Of a stretch of 49,808 bases of DNA, positions 25,738 through 34,369 are shown piece after piece; the first letter of the stretch is position 1; every line of letters begins with the position of its first letter. The stretch covers positions 1 through 49,808 of the IMG/VR virus record IMGVR_UViG_3300042905_003911; one strand, 5' to 3'. The position numbers and the translations under genes were made by a program. The notes under the pieces were generated by a model. That model ran no database searches and was not told where the DNA came from. It saw nothing but the letters and a program-made list of their open reading frames with translations. This stretch comes from a virus.

Positions 25738-28239
25738 ATGGCAAGCAGAAGATTTAACGGTGGTATAATTGGTGTAAGGAATCTTGCTAGTTCAGACAGC
25801 ACTGTGGGTCTTTGGACTCCTGGTGAAGTTCAACTAGCAAAATTAGCTAATATATGGCCGGTTGACAGGGGTCCGTTAGGTGCTAATGGTATTCAAGTTT
25901 TTACTGAAAGCACGACATGGTCGGCATCAGAGGGTGTGACAAGTGTAGAATATCTTGTTGTTGCTGGCGGTGGTGGTGGTGGAGGAAGCACTGCTGGTGG
26001 TGGAGGTGCCGGTGGATTTAGAACAGGTACAAGTTTAGCCGTAACTTCAGGACAAGTTTATACAATTGTTGTTGGAGCAGGCGGTAGTGGAAATGCACCA
26101 ATGGTGGTCGGATCAAATGGTTCAAACTCTGGTATTTATGGCACATCTCCCTTTCCAGCTATTTGGTCAATTGGTGGAGGTGGTGGCGCCACTGGTGCAC
26201 CAAATAGTGGTACATTGGCAAGAAGTGGAGGTTCTGGTGGAGGGGGTACTTGTTATGCTGGCCAACCGTCAGAACTGCGAAATGGTGCGCTTGGAACACC
26301 GGGTCAAGGAAACAATGGTGGAAATGGTGCCAGTGATGCCGGTGGCGGTGGTGGTGGAGCAGGAGGAGCGGGTGGAAATGCTTATTTAATACCCGCCGTT
26401 GGTGGTGCAGGCGGAAATGGTGGTGTAGGACTTTTTTCATCAATCTCCGGTTCAAATACTGGATATGCCGGTGGTGGTGGCGGCGGTAGTCAAGTTTCAG
26501 TCGGCACTGCCTCTCAAGGAGGTGGCGCTGGTGGCTCAGCAGCAGGAACCGCAGCACTTACTAACTCTGGTGGTGGTGGAGGTGGTGGATGGCCTTATAC
26601 TGGAGGAGGTGGTGGTGCTGGAGGTTCGGGTGCTGTTATTCTCAAATGGACATTTGGAAATCCAGCAAATCAAATCTTTACTTTTGCCAACACAGGACAA
26701 TTTAGAGTACCTGATGGTGTAACAACAGTCGATTACTTAGTTGTTGGTGGCGGTGGAGGTGGTGGCTGGGGTTTGGCGTGCTCATTCAATGGTGGGGGTG
26801 GTGGCGCCGGTGGCTTTAGAATTGGGACTGGCTTTGCCGTTGGACCTAATCAATTATATACTGTTGCTGTAGGCGCTGGAGGTGCAGCCAATTCTTCTGG
26901 TGGAAATTCAATTTTTAGCACTATAACATCAAATGGTGGCGGTCGTGGTGGAGGTGGGCCTAATTCCTATGGAGGTAATGGTGGTTCTGGTGGTGGGGGA
27001 GCTTCACATACTCCATTAAATGGTGGTTCAGGGAACACACCTGCAACATCACCAAGTCAAGGTAATAACGGTGGTGTAGGAACTCCAAGTGCGCCCGGAT
27101 ATGGTGCTGGTGGTGGCGGTGGTGCTGGTGCTAATGGGGCAAATGGAACAAGTGGCGGTGGTGGCAATGGTGGTAATGGAAGCGCATCTTCTATTACTGG
27201 TTCAAGTGTCACTTATGCTGGTGGTGGCGGCGGTGGAGCATCTGCTGTAACTGCTGGTACGGGAGGTTCTGGTGGAGGGGGTAATGGGGGAAGAGCGGCC
27301 TCCGGTTCCACTGGAACTAATAATCTAGGTGGCGGCGGTGGCGGTGGTTCAGGTATTGGAGCATCTTACGCCGGCGGCATCGGCGGTTCTGGCTTTGTCG
27401 TCATCAAAATCTCTGCTGTACAAAATACGATTGCTATTTTCTCTAACACAGCAACATGGAATGTGCCCACTGGTGTAACAAGCGTTGATTACTTAGTTGT
27501 TGCTGGTGGTGGTGGCGGCGGTCACTTTGGCGGTGGTTCGTCTAATGGCGGTGGTGGTGGCGCCGGTGGTTATCGTACCGGTTCTGGATACGGAGTATCA
27601 GCAGCACAAACATTTACTGTTGTTGTAGGTGCTGGTGGAAGTGTAAATGCAAATGGAACTAATTCGGGATTTTATACCACAGGAACTTCATTATGGTCAT
27701 TGGGTGGTGGTGCTGGTCAATGGAGATGTAATAACGGTGATTCTGGTGGTTCAGGTGGCGGTGCTGGTGGTGGCACCTCACCCCCTTCATTTCGTCCTGG
27801 GGGAGCGGGTACACCCGGACAAGGTAATAGTGGCGGCACTAGTATAAGTTTAGCACCAGCAAATGGTCGTGGTGGTGGTGGAGGTGGTGCGGGTCAAGTC
27901 GGAGGTAACGCATTTGATATGTGTAACCCATCATCCACAGGCAGAGGTGGCAACGGTGGTGCTGGTTTATATTCATCAATAACGGGTTCAAACACTGCCT
28001 ATGCCGGTGGCGGTGGTGGTGGCGGTGATGGCAGAACTTGTCAGGGTTTTGGATCTGGTGGAGTTGGTGGCGGCGGAAGAGGTTCTGGAAAAGCCTTTTG
28101 TCCAGGTCCAAGTAGCTTTGTACTTTTTCCTGCCGTAGCGGGAACGCAGGGTACTGGTGGTGGTGGCGGTGGTAGATCACATTGTAGTTTTGCCGGTGCA
28201 GAAGGTGGTTCAGGTATTGTTGTTATTAAATGGACATAA
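25738..28239 (+). CDS. Glycine-rich putative tail adhesin B (paralogue of A)
   Basis: An 833-aa tandem paralogue of the preceding gene. It shares the N-terminus (FNGGIIGVRNL; GLWTPGEVQLAKLANIWPVD) and three modules (about 50-305, 307-557 and 560-833), with nearly identical module joints such as FGNPANQIFTFANTGQFRVPDGV and KISAVQNTIAIFSNTATWNVPTGV. The loops between the joints differ strongly from copy A. Cys residues occur in a few loops (RTCQGF, AFCPGPS, HCSF), which is unusual for a phage fibre. The pattern of conserved frames and variable loops fits alternative receptor-binding proteins that evolve by duplication and recombination. Confidence 0.72.
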   Translation: MASRRFNGGIIGVRNLASSDSTVGLWTPGEVQLAKLANIWPVDRGPLGANGIQVFTESTTWSASEGVTSVEYLVVAGGGGGGGSTAGGGGAGGFRTGTSLAVTSGQVYTIVVGAGGSGNAPMVVGSNGSNSGIYGTSPFPAIWSIGGGGGATGAPNSGTLARSGGSGGGGTCYAGQPSELRNGALGTPGQGNNGGNGASDAGGGGGGAGGAGGNAYLIPAVGGAGGNGGVGLFSSISGSNTGYAGGGGGGSQVSVGTASQGGGAGGSAAGTAALTNSGGGGGGGWPYTGGGGGAGGSGAVILKWTFGNPANQIFTFANTGQFRVPDGVTTVDYLVVGGGGGGGWGLACSFNGGGGGAGGFRIGTGFAVGPNQLYTVAVGAGGAANSSGGNSIFSTITSNGGGRGGGGPNSYGGNGGSGGGGASHTPLNGGSGNTPATSPSQGNNGGVGTPSAPGYGAGGGGGAGANGANGTSGGGGNGGNGSASSITGSSVTYAGGGGGGASAVTAGTGGSGGGGNGGRAASGSTGTNNLGGGGGGGSGIGASYAGGIGGSGFVVIKISAVQNTIAIFSNTATWNVPTGVTSVDYLVVAGGGGGGHFGGGSSNGGGGGAGGYRTGSGYGVSAAQTFTVVVGAGGSVNANGTNSGFYTTGTSLWSLGGGAGQWRCNNGDSGGSGGGAGGGTSPPSFRPGGAGTPGQGNSGGTSISLAPANGRGGGGGGAGQVGGNAFDMCNPSSTGRGGNGGAGLYSSITGSNTAYAGGGGGGGDGRTCQGFGSGGVGGGGRGSGKAFCPGPSSFVLFPAVAGTQGTGGGGGGRSHCSFAGAEGGSGIVVIKWT

Positions 28240-28246
28240 ATAGATT

Positions 28247-28254
28247 TATAAATA
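28247..28254 (+). promoter_or_regulatory. T4-type late promoter, exact TATAAATA
   Basis: A perfect match to the T4 late consensus in the short gap after adhesin B. Predicted start near 28260, with AAGGGAG at 28272-28278 and the ATG at 28287. Confidence 0.75.
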
Positions 28255-28286
28255 CAAAGTAATTTTTAACAAAGGGAGTTTTTTAG

Positions 28287-28676
28287 ATGGCACATTTTGC
28301 ACAACTTGATGAAAACAATGTTGTAACTCAAGTCATTGTTGTGTCCAACAATGAACTACTTGACGCTAATGGCGTTGAGCGTGAAGAACTGGGTATTGGT
28401 TTTTGCCAAAGATTGTTTGGTGGCAATTGGAAGCAAACATCATACAATCACAACTTCCGTAAACGCTACGCTGGTATTGGATACACATATAACGCAGAAC
28501 TTGATGCGTTCGTTCCACCTAAGCCACATGCTTCATGGGTATTAAACAATACCGAAGCATCTTGGGAAGCACCTGTTGCTATGCCAGCAGACGCAGGACA
28601 AGGTGATCCACCTAAGGTATATACATGGGATGAAGAAACAGTTTCGTGGAAAGAAGTTGAAACGCAAACTGTTTAA
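28287..28676 (+). CDS. Conserved phage protein of unknown function (MAHFAQLDENN family)
   Basis: A 129-aa protein. The start MAHFAQLDENNVVTQVIVVSN and the middle block GIGFCQRLFGGNWKQTSYN, then RKRYAGIGYTYNAELDAFVPPKPHASWVLN belong to a family widespread in marine myoviruses and podoviruses with no known function. The C-terminus is acidic with W-x-x-PV and YTWDEETVSWKEV. It has the best promoter in the island and a strong Shine-Dalgarno, and is followed by an intrinsic terminator, so it forms a one-gene unit that is probably well expressed. It may be a fibre accessory or virion protein. Confidence 0.75.
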   Translation: MAHFAQLDENNVVTQVIVVSNNELLDANGVEREELGIGFCQRLFGGNWKQTSYNHNFRKRYAGIGYTYNAELDAFVPPKPHASWVLNNTEASWEAPVAMPADAGQGDPPKVYTWDEETVSWKEVETQTV

Positions 28677-28698
28677 TATTGTTATTCATACGTAAAAC

Positions 28699-28723
28699 AA
28701 AACCCCGCTTGTCGGGGTTTTTT
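28699..28723 (+). terminator. Intrinsic terminator
   Basis: Inverted repeat AAAACCCCG (28699-28707), loop CTTGT, CGGGGTTTT (28713-28721), overlapping a run of six T (28718-28723). G+C-rich stem plus U-tract; it lies 22 bases after the stop of the 28287 gene and ends that unit. Confidence 0.9.
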
Positions 28724-28741
28724 ATTAGCGGTACAAGATTG

Positions 28742-28749
28742 ACTAAATA
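28742..28749 (+). promoter_or_regulatory. Late-promoter-like ACTAAATA
   Basis: Directly downstream of the terminator. Two mismatches from TATAAATA; the same ACTAAATA stands before the sheath gene. Predicted start near 28755, with GGAG at 28761-28764 and a TTG start at 28771. Confidence 0.5.
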
Positions 28750-28770
28750 CACGATTAGAAGGAGACAATC

Positions 28771-29106
28771 TTGGCGGCATATTCGGAAATTACGATTGAG
28801 CAAGGCGCAAACCTTACATCAACTGTTACAGTAAATGATACACAAGGTGATGCTGTAAATCTCACAACATATTCTGCTTCGGCGCAATTACGCAAATCAT
28901 ATTATTCTTCATCAGCAAATACACTTACAGCAATAATTACTGGTAATGCTAACGGTCAAATTACACTTTCAATGACTGCCGCAAATACATCAAATCTAAC
29001 ACCAGGTCGTTATGTGTATGATTTGATTATTACAAACTCAACTGATAACTCTGTGACACGTGTAGTAGAAGGCACTGCTGTTGTTCTTCCATCAGTTACG
29101 AGGTAA
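28771..29106 (+). CDS. Small beta-rich structural protein with TTG start
   Basis: A 111-aa protein. The start is TTG, chosen because GGAGA sits 6 bases upstream, no in-frame ATG occurs until mid-gene, and the N-terminus (AAYSEITIEQGANLTSTVTVND) begins a complete Ig-like beta domain: GDAVNLTTYSASAQLRKSYYSS, ITLSMTAANTSNLTPGRYVYDLIIT, then SVTRVVEGTAVVLPSVTR. This looks like the N-terminal domain of phage baseplate-upper or receptor-binding proteins (BppU-like), here free-standing. It opens a new unit after the terminator and precedes the long fibre. The rare start codon may limit its amount. Confidence 0.65.
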   Translation: MAAYSEITIEQGANLTSTVTVNDTQGDAVNLTTYSASAQLRKSYYSSSANTLTAIITGNANGQITLSMTAANTSNLTPGRYVYDLIITNSTDNSVTRVVEGTAVVLPSVTR

Positions 29107-29109
29107 GTC

Positions 29110-29331
29110 ATGCCAGATTTAGGTAAAGTTACGGTTTTTCAACCAAACAGAACAACACTTGTATCACCAAACTATAAGCCAAAACCAAACGTATCATTAG
29201 CAGAAATTAATGATGTGTCCACAGAAGGTGTACAAGATGGATACTCTTTAGTGTTTGACTCAGCAAATAATCGTTTTGAAACTAAAATTGCTACTACCGT
29301 TTTGGGTGCTATTGACGGTGGATTATTCTAA
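29110..29331 (+). CDS. Small fibre-associated protein
   Basis: A 73-aa protein (PDLGKVTVFQPNRTTLVSPNYKPKPNVSLAEINDV). The block DVSTEGVQDGYSLVFDSANNRFE is a common linker in marine phage tail proteins (the 'L-x-DV-x-x-x-x-x-DG-x-x-L-x-Y/FD' pattern), often at fibre N-termini, and here it is a separate short gene ending AIDGGLF. It sits between the BppU-like protein and the giant fibre. It could be a fibre-attachment piece. Confidence 0.6.
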   Translation: MPDLGKVTVFQPNRTTLVSPNYKPKPNVSLAEINDVSTEGVQDGYSLVFDSANNRFETKIATTVLGAIDGGLF

Positions 29332-29340
29332 GAATTACAA

Positions 29341-32300
29341 ATGTCAAATACATCAATTCAAATAAAGCGTTCGCTAACGACAAACACGCCAGCGTCACTG
29401 AACATTGGTGAACCGGCGTATTCGTATAGCAGTAATACATTATTCATTGGCTCACCAAGTGAAGACGGTGCTATTGCCATTGGTGGTCACGATTCTTATC
29501 TTCGTGGCATTACATCATATGATCAGTCTAACTTAGCGTTTCGTACCGCAAATGCCGCTTCTATTCGTGCCAATAATTCGTTAAATGCTAACGTTGGTGG
29601 TACAATTACTGGCGATGTTCTGATTCAAGGTAATCTGAATATTATTGGTGGTTCAATTGGTGCTAATGTTCCTGTCGTATTGATTGGTGATAATATCATC
29701 ACATTGAATACAGCAATCAGTCAGTCGGGTCAACCGACAATGAACGCTGGTATTGAAATTGATCGTGGAGCACAACCAAACGTTTATTTGCTCTGGAACG
29801 AAACACTTGATAGATGGCAGTTTACAAATGACGGCACAAGCTACGATGACTTAGGTGGTTCAGCAACAGCATCATACGCAAACTCTGCTTTCATAAAAGC
29901 GAATGCTTCATTCGACCATGCTAACGCATCTTATCTTTCACAGAATGCGACTGGTCAGTATGCGAACTCAGCATTTATTCAAGCAAACGCAGCATTCATC
30001 CATTCGAATTCAGCATACATTTTTGCGAATGCTAATTTTTATCATGCGAACTCTGGATTTGATCATGCGAATTCGGCATTTTTCAAAGCCAATGCTTCGT
30101 TCATCAGTCAAAACTCTACTGGTGAATATGCAAATGCAGCGTTCACTTTGGCAAATGGCGCATTCATTCATGCTAACTCAGGTTTCATACAAGCGAATGC
30201 TGCTTATCAGTCACAGAATGCTACAGGCAATGTAGCTAATGCTGCTTTTGCAAATGCTAATGGTGCTTTTGCCGCTGCGAATGCTGCTTTCGCAAACGCT
30301 AATGGTGCTTTTGCTTCGGCCAATGCGGCATACATTCAGGCAAACTCAGGATTCATAAAAACAAATGCTGCGTTTGATCATGCCAATGCTGCCTTTGCTT
30401 CAGCAAATAACGTAGCACCACAAGTACAACCAGCATTTAACACTGCGAATGCGGCGTTTATACATGCGAACTCTGGATTCATTCAAGCAAACTCAAGTTT
30501 CAATCACGCTAACTCTGCGTTCGCAAATGCCAACGGTGCGTTCGCAAGAGCCAACGCTGCCTTTGCGAATGCTAATGGTGCTTTTGCTTCATCCAATGCG
30601 GCGTTCAATACTGCTAATGCTGCGTTCATTCGTGCGAATAATTCATTAAACGCAAACGTTGGTGGTCAAGTTACAGGTGATGTTACAATTGTCGGTAACG
30701 TTACATCCAACACACTGACAACAACAGGTTCAAATGGCAGCATCACAGGCGCCAATGCTATTTTTGCGAATTATGTTTTTGCTGCGAATAGTAACGTAGA
30801 CTTATACATTTACTCTTCTAACGCATATGCGAATGCTAACGCTGGTCTTGCGATGGCTAATGCTTCTTTCGCAAATGCTAACGGTGCTTTTGCTAAATCA
30901 AATGCGGCATATGATCACGCAAACTCAGCACTAATTCATGCCAACTCTGGTTTTGGTCACGCTAATGCTGCTTTTGCAAATGCCAACGGTGCTTTTGCTG
31001 CTGCTAATGCTGCTTATATTCAAGCAAACTCAGCATTCATACAGACCAACTCAGCATTTGATCATGCCAATGCTGCTTATCTGTCGCAAAATGCTACAGG
31101 TCAATATGCCAATGCCGCTTTTGTACATGCGAATAGTTCATTCATTCATGTGAACAGTAGTTTCATTGAAGCAAATGCGGCATTTGCTCATGCTAATGCT
31201 GGTTACAGTCAAGCCAATACTGGAACAACATTAGCACAAGCAGCATTCGATAATTCAAATACTAAGTTTAGTTCGGCTGGTGGTACAATTTCAGGTAATG
31301 TAACAATTCAAAATGATCTGAGTGTTTTAGGTAATGTTAATTTTGTAGGTAACGTTACTTCGATAACCGTTACTGGTAATAGTGGTCAATTTTTCGGCTA
31401 CGCATCAAATGGACACAATGCTTTATACGCAGGTATTCCAACTGGATACGACTATCAACCATTCACAGTATTTCAAGCCTCTGCGAATTATGATGGTTAC
31501 TCACAGATAAACATTCAAAACATTAGTAATGGTCCTGATGCGTCTGGTGATTATGTTGCTACTGCTGATAACGGTACTGAAGATGATACTTACATCGACA
31601 TGGGTATTGGTAGCAGTCAGCATTCTGATCCTGAATTCACATTAGTTGGAATTAATGATGGTTATCTGTACACACATGGCAACACATCAACTGGTGGTGG
31701 TGATCTTGTAGTTGGCACATTCTTACCTCAAAATGACGTAATATTTGCTGCTGGTGGCATGAACGAAGAAAATGAACAGATGCGTATCATCGGTTCAAGT
31801 AACACCATTAACATTCGTGCCAATGTAGATATAAGTCTTTCAAAGAGTGTTCTTCTAGGACCAATTTCGAATATTCACATTACTGGTGGTTCCGACGATG
31901 ATTATATTAGAACCGATGGTGCTGGTAATTTAACATTCACAAATCTAACTTCTGCAAATGTAATTAAAGTTTTATACAACACAACAAACGCATCATTCAT
32001 TGCTGCTAATTCTGGCTTTATTCAAGCTAATGCTTCATTTGATCATGCCAATGCCGCCTTTGCTGCCGCTAATAATGTAACACCACAGGTTCAACCTGCG
32101 TTTAATACTGCTAATGCTGCGTTCATTCATGCTAACGCATCGTTCGATAAAGCAAATAATGCTGATGCGAATGCCTTGTCTTCTGGTGTATACGCTAACA
32201 GTGCTTTTGTACACGCTAATGCCGCCTTTGCTGCTGCGAATAATGTAACACCGCAAGTACAACCAGCATTTAATACGGCAAACTCAGCATTTGTACAAGC

Positions 32301-34110
32301 CAACGCATCGTTTGATCATGCCAATGCTGCGTTTGCTGCTGCCAATAATGTAGCACCACAAGTACAGCCTTCATTTGATACTGCTAATGCTGCGTTTATT
32401 CAAGCTAATTTGTCATTCAATCATGCTAATGCTGGGTTTGATAAAGCAAATACTGCCGATATAAATGCGCTGTCTGCCGGTTCATATGCTAACAGTGGAT
32501 TTATTCATGCTAACTCTGCGTTTGATAAAGCAAATAATGCTGATGCGAATGCTCTGTCTGCTGGTTCTTATGCCAATGCTGCGTTTGCTGCTGCCAATAA
32601 TGTAGCACCTCAAGTACAGCCTTCATTTGATACTGCCAATGCTGCGTTTATTCAAGCCAACGGTGCGTTTATTCATGCGAACTCAGCGTATGCTGATTTG
32701 AATACAATATCGATTTACGCTAACACACCAAGTTATACAGCAAACTCTGCTGCGATTTATGCTAATGGCGCATTTGCTCAGGCAAACGTAGCAAATGCTG
32801 ATGCCTTCTCAGCAGGCAACTATGCGAATGCTGCGTTTATTATTGCTAACTCTGGATTCATACAAGCAAACTCAGCATTCTTCCACGGCAACTCCGCATT
32901 TGGTCATGCTAACGGTGCTTTTGATGCGGCAAACTCTGGCGGCATATATGCTAACGGTTCATTTGCGACTGCTAACTCAGGTAGTCAGTATGCGAACTCA
33001 GCATTTGTTCATGCGAACAGTGGATTCATACAAGCAAACGCATCGTTCATAGTTGCAAATGCTACGACACTTCAAGCTAATGCTGTATTCATTGTAGCAA
33101 ATGCCTCTTCGTTGCAAGCCAATGCGGCATTTGACCATGCCAATGCTGCTTTTGCTTCAGCAAACAATGTGGCACCACAAGTACAACCAGCATTCAACAC
33201 GGCTAATGCTGCGTTTATTCAAGCTAATGCTGCGTTTAATAAAGCGAATACTGGTGCTAATGCTGAAGTAAGCAGCTTTACTACAACATCAAATGGTGCT
33301 GTTTCTACCTATGCTTTAGGATTTACACCAGCATCTAATACGGCAGTAATTGTTTCGATTGGTGGTATTGTACAGACTGAATTGGCCGACTATGAAATAA
33401 ATCGTTCAAACAATTCGATTTCATTCAATGAGCCTCCGCCTGCTGGAGAATCTATCCGTGTAGCAGGATTTAATAATGTAAACCTTTATACTCTTGATGT
33501 TGCAAACTCGGCTGGTGCTGTCGTGGTTTCTTACAATGGTATAGGTGATGGTTCAACACAAGCATTCAACATTGGATTTAGACCAGAATCGGGTAACGCA
33601 ATTTTTGTTTCAATTGGTGGACTTCTTCAGCCTGAAACGGCATATTCTGTCACACCATCTACCAATACTGTAACTTTTACAACTGCTCCTGGTAGTGGTG
33701 AAAATATTCGTGTCGTTGGATATGATAAAGTAAACCCATACTTCATTCAGTATGTTTCTTCAAATGTTTCTGTCTCAGTATTTGAAACTACTGCTAATGG
33801 AACTGTTGATACATTTAACTTAGGATTTAATCCTCAAGCACGTGAGGTCTTGATTGTCACAATCGATGGTGTTGTTCAACCAATAACAGCATATACGGTT
33901 AACACATCACAACAAACAATTACATTTGACGATACCCCAGCTAATGGTGAACTGGTTCGTGCCATTACACTTTACACAACAGCAAATGCTTTTGTTACGC
34001 CTGATGGTAGTATAACAGCATCAAAATTGAGTCCGTCACTCAATACGGCTATTCAATCTGCTGCTTCAACTGGAAAAGCAATAGCGATGTCTATTGTATT
34101 CGGAGGTTAA
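29341..34110 (+). CDS. Long tail fibre with extensive Phe/Ala heptad repeats
   Basis: A 1589-aa fibre. Residues 1-175 form an N-terminal domain (SIQIKRSLTTNTPASLNIGEPAYSYSSNTLFIG; GGSIGANVPVVLIGDN; DRWQFTNDGTSY) typical of marine phage fibres. From 178 to about 436, 493 to 640 and 880 to 1306 the protein is nearly pure heptads N-(A/S)-(A/G)-(F/Y)-x-x-A, for example NAAFIHANSGFIQANAAY. Placing Phe at a and Ala at d gives a regular coiled coil. The blocks are separated by beta domains (about 437-490 and 640-876). Three related beta modules end the shaft (1310-1546; NTAVIVSIGGIVQ, NAIFVSIGGLLQP, EVLIVTIDGVVQP), and the tail is SIVFGG. Likely a trimeric side fibre. Confidence 0.8.
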   Translation: MSNTSIQIKRSLTTNTPASLNIGEPAYSYSSNTLFIGSPSEDGAIAIGGHDSYLRGITSYDQSNLAFRTANAASIRANNSLNANVGGTITGDVLIQGNLNIIGGSIGANVPVVLIGDNIITLNTAISQSGQPTMNAGIEIDRGAQPNVYLLWNETLDRWQFTNDGTSYDDLGGSATASYANSAFIKANASFDHANASYLSQNATGQYANSAFIQANAAFIHSNSAYIFANANFYHANSGFDHANSAFFKANASFISQNSTGEYANAAFTLANGAFIHANSGFIQANAAYQSQNATGNVANAAFANANGAFAAANAAFANANGAFASANAAYIQANSGFIKTNAAFDHANAAFASANNVAPQVQPAFNTANAAFIHANSGFIQANSSFNHANSAFANANGAFARANAAFANANGAFASSNAAFNTANAAFIRANNSLNANVGGQVTGDVTIVGNVTSNTLTTTGSNGSITGANAIFANYVFAANSNVDLYIYSSNAYANANAGLAMANASFANANGAFAKSNAAYDHANSALIHANSGFGHANAAFANANGAFAAANAAYIQANSAFIQTNSAFDHANAAYLSQNATGQYANAAFVHANSSFIHVNSSFIEANAAFAHANAGYSQANTGTTLAQAAFDNSNTKFSSAGGTISGNVTIQNDLSVLGNVNFVGNVTSITVTGNSGQFFGYASNGHNALYAGIPTGYDYQPFTVFQASANYDGYSQINIQNISNGPDASGDYVATADNGTEDDTYIDMGIGSSQHSDPEFTLVGINDGYLYTHGNTSTGGGDLVVGTFLPQNDVIFAAGGMNEENEQMRIIGSSNTINIRANVDISLSKSVLLGPISNIHITGGSDDDYIRTDGAGNLTFTNLTSANVIKVLYNTTNASFIAANSGFIQANASFDHANAAFAAANNVTPQVQPAFNTANAAFIHANASFDKANNADANALSSGVYANSAFVHANAAFAAANNVTPQVQPAFNTANSAFVQANASFDHANAAFAAANNVAPQVQPSFDTANAAFIQANLSFNHANAGFDKANTADINALSAGSYANSGFIHANSAFDKANNADANALSAGSYANAAFAAANNVAPQVQPSFDTANAAFIQANGAFIHANSAYADLNTISIYANTPSYTANSAAIYANGAFAQANVANADAFSAGNYANAAFIIANSGFIQANSAFFHGNSAFGHANGAFDAANSGGIYANGSFATANSGSQYANSAFVHANSGFIQANASFIVANATTLQANAVFIVANASSLQANAAFDHANAAFASANNVAPQVQPAFNTANAAFIQANAAFNKANTGANAEVSSFTTTSNGAVSTYALGFTPASNTAVIVSIGGIVQTELADYEINRSNNSISFNEPPPAGESIRVAGFNNVNLYTLDVANSAGAVVVSYNGIGDGSTQAFNIGFRPESGNAIFVSIGGLLQPETAYSVTPSTNTVTFTTAPGSGENIRVVGYDKVNPYFIQYVSSNVSVSVFETTANGTVDTFNLGFNPQAREVLIVTIDGVVQPITAYTVNTSQQTITFDDTPANGELVRAITLYTTANAFVTPDGSITASKLSPSLNTAIQSAASTGKAIAMSIVFGG
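29875..33260 (+). repeat. 21-bp coding repeat array (heptad repeats of the fibre), in three blocks
   Basis: Repeating 21-base units encode N-(A/S)-(A/G)-(F/Y)-x-x-A. Main blocks are roughly 29875-30650, 30820-31260 and 31980-33260. A larger unit ending NNVAPQVQPAFNTA recurs several times (for example near 30410, 32070, 32245, 32340, 32600 and 33165), often with almost identical bases, indicating recent internal duplications. Codon choices vary (GCA/GCT/GCG, AAT/AAC). Confidence 0.85.
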
Positions 34111-34115
34111 TTAAA

Positions 34116-34346
34116 ATGGTACAAAAAGTAGGTACCGGTCTTATTAGAACAAATACCATAACAGGTAATCTGATGACAGGTGGTGCTGTTTCAGGTAACA
34201 ATATTGTTTCAAATGCTGTTCGTGGTAACAATATTGTCGCCGGCACAATCACAGGAAATTTGATTGCGAATGATACCATTAGTGGTAGTTCAATATCATC
34301 ACCTCCAGATATTTTTGATGATGTATTTTTATTTGGTGGAATGTAA
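34116..34346 (+). CDS. Short stem-like protein with C-terminal PPDIFDD-x-FLFGGM motif
   Basis: A 76-aa protein made of short repeats (TNTITGNLMTG, AVSGNNIVSNAVRGNNIVAGTITGNLIANDTISG) of about 9-10 residues, resembling a left- or right-handed beta-helical stem. It ends PPDIFDDVFLFGGM, the same tail as the 18019 gene; the last 48 bases of the two genes differ at four positions by my count. It looks like the isolated C-terminal stem of a larger fibre protein, either a decayed copy or a separate tip piece. It follows the long fibre by five bases. Confidence 0.6.
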   Translation: MVQKVGTGLIRTNTITGNLMTGGAVSGNNIVSNAVRGNNIVAGTITGNLIANDTISGSSISSPPDIFDDVFLFGGM

Positions 34347-34349
34347 ATA
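34342..34349 (+). promoter_or_regulatory. Weak late-promoter-like TGTAAATA
   Basis: Overlaps the stop of the previous gene, with two mismatches from TATAAATA. Predicted start near 34355; ATG at 34370. No good Shine-Dalgarno follows, so support is low. Confidence 0.3.
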
Positions 34350-34369
34350 AGTTTATTGGATACTAAAAC

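Noticed and set aside
23128-28239. Repeated GGTGGTGGC tracts as microsatellite or CRISPR-like array
   Set aside because: No constant repeat/spacer spacing; the runs are in frame and code Gly in a known type of phage domain.
23128-28239. Collagen-like triple helix
   Set aside because: Gly is in runs, not at every third residue, and Pro is rare.
18892-28239. Diversity-generating retroelement acting on the adhesins
   Set aside because: No reverse transcriptase frame and no template/variable repeat pair were seen in the window.
29903-33052. Several Met/Leu/His-rich plus-strand frames inside the long fibre gene
   Set aside because: Shifted reading of the 21-bp repeat; their composition follows from the repeat and they lack start signals.
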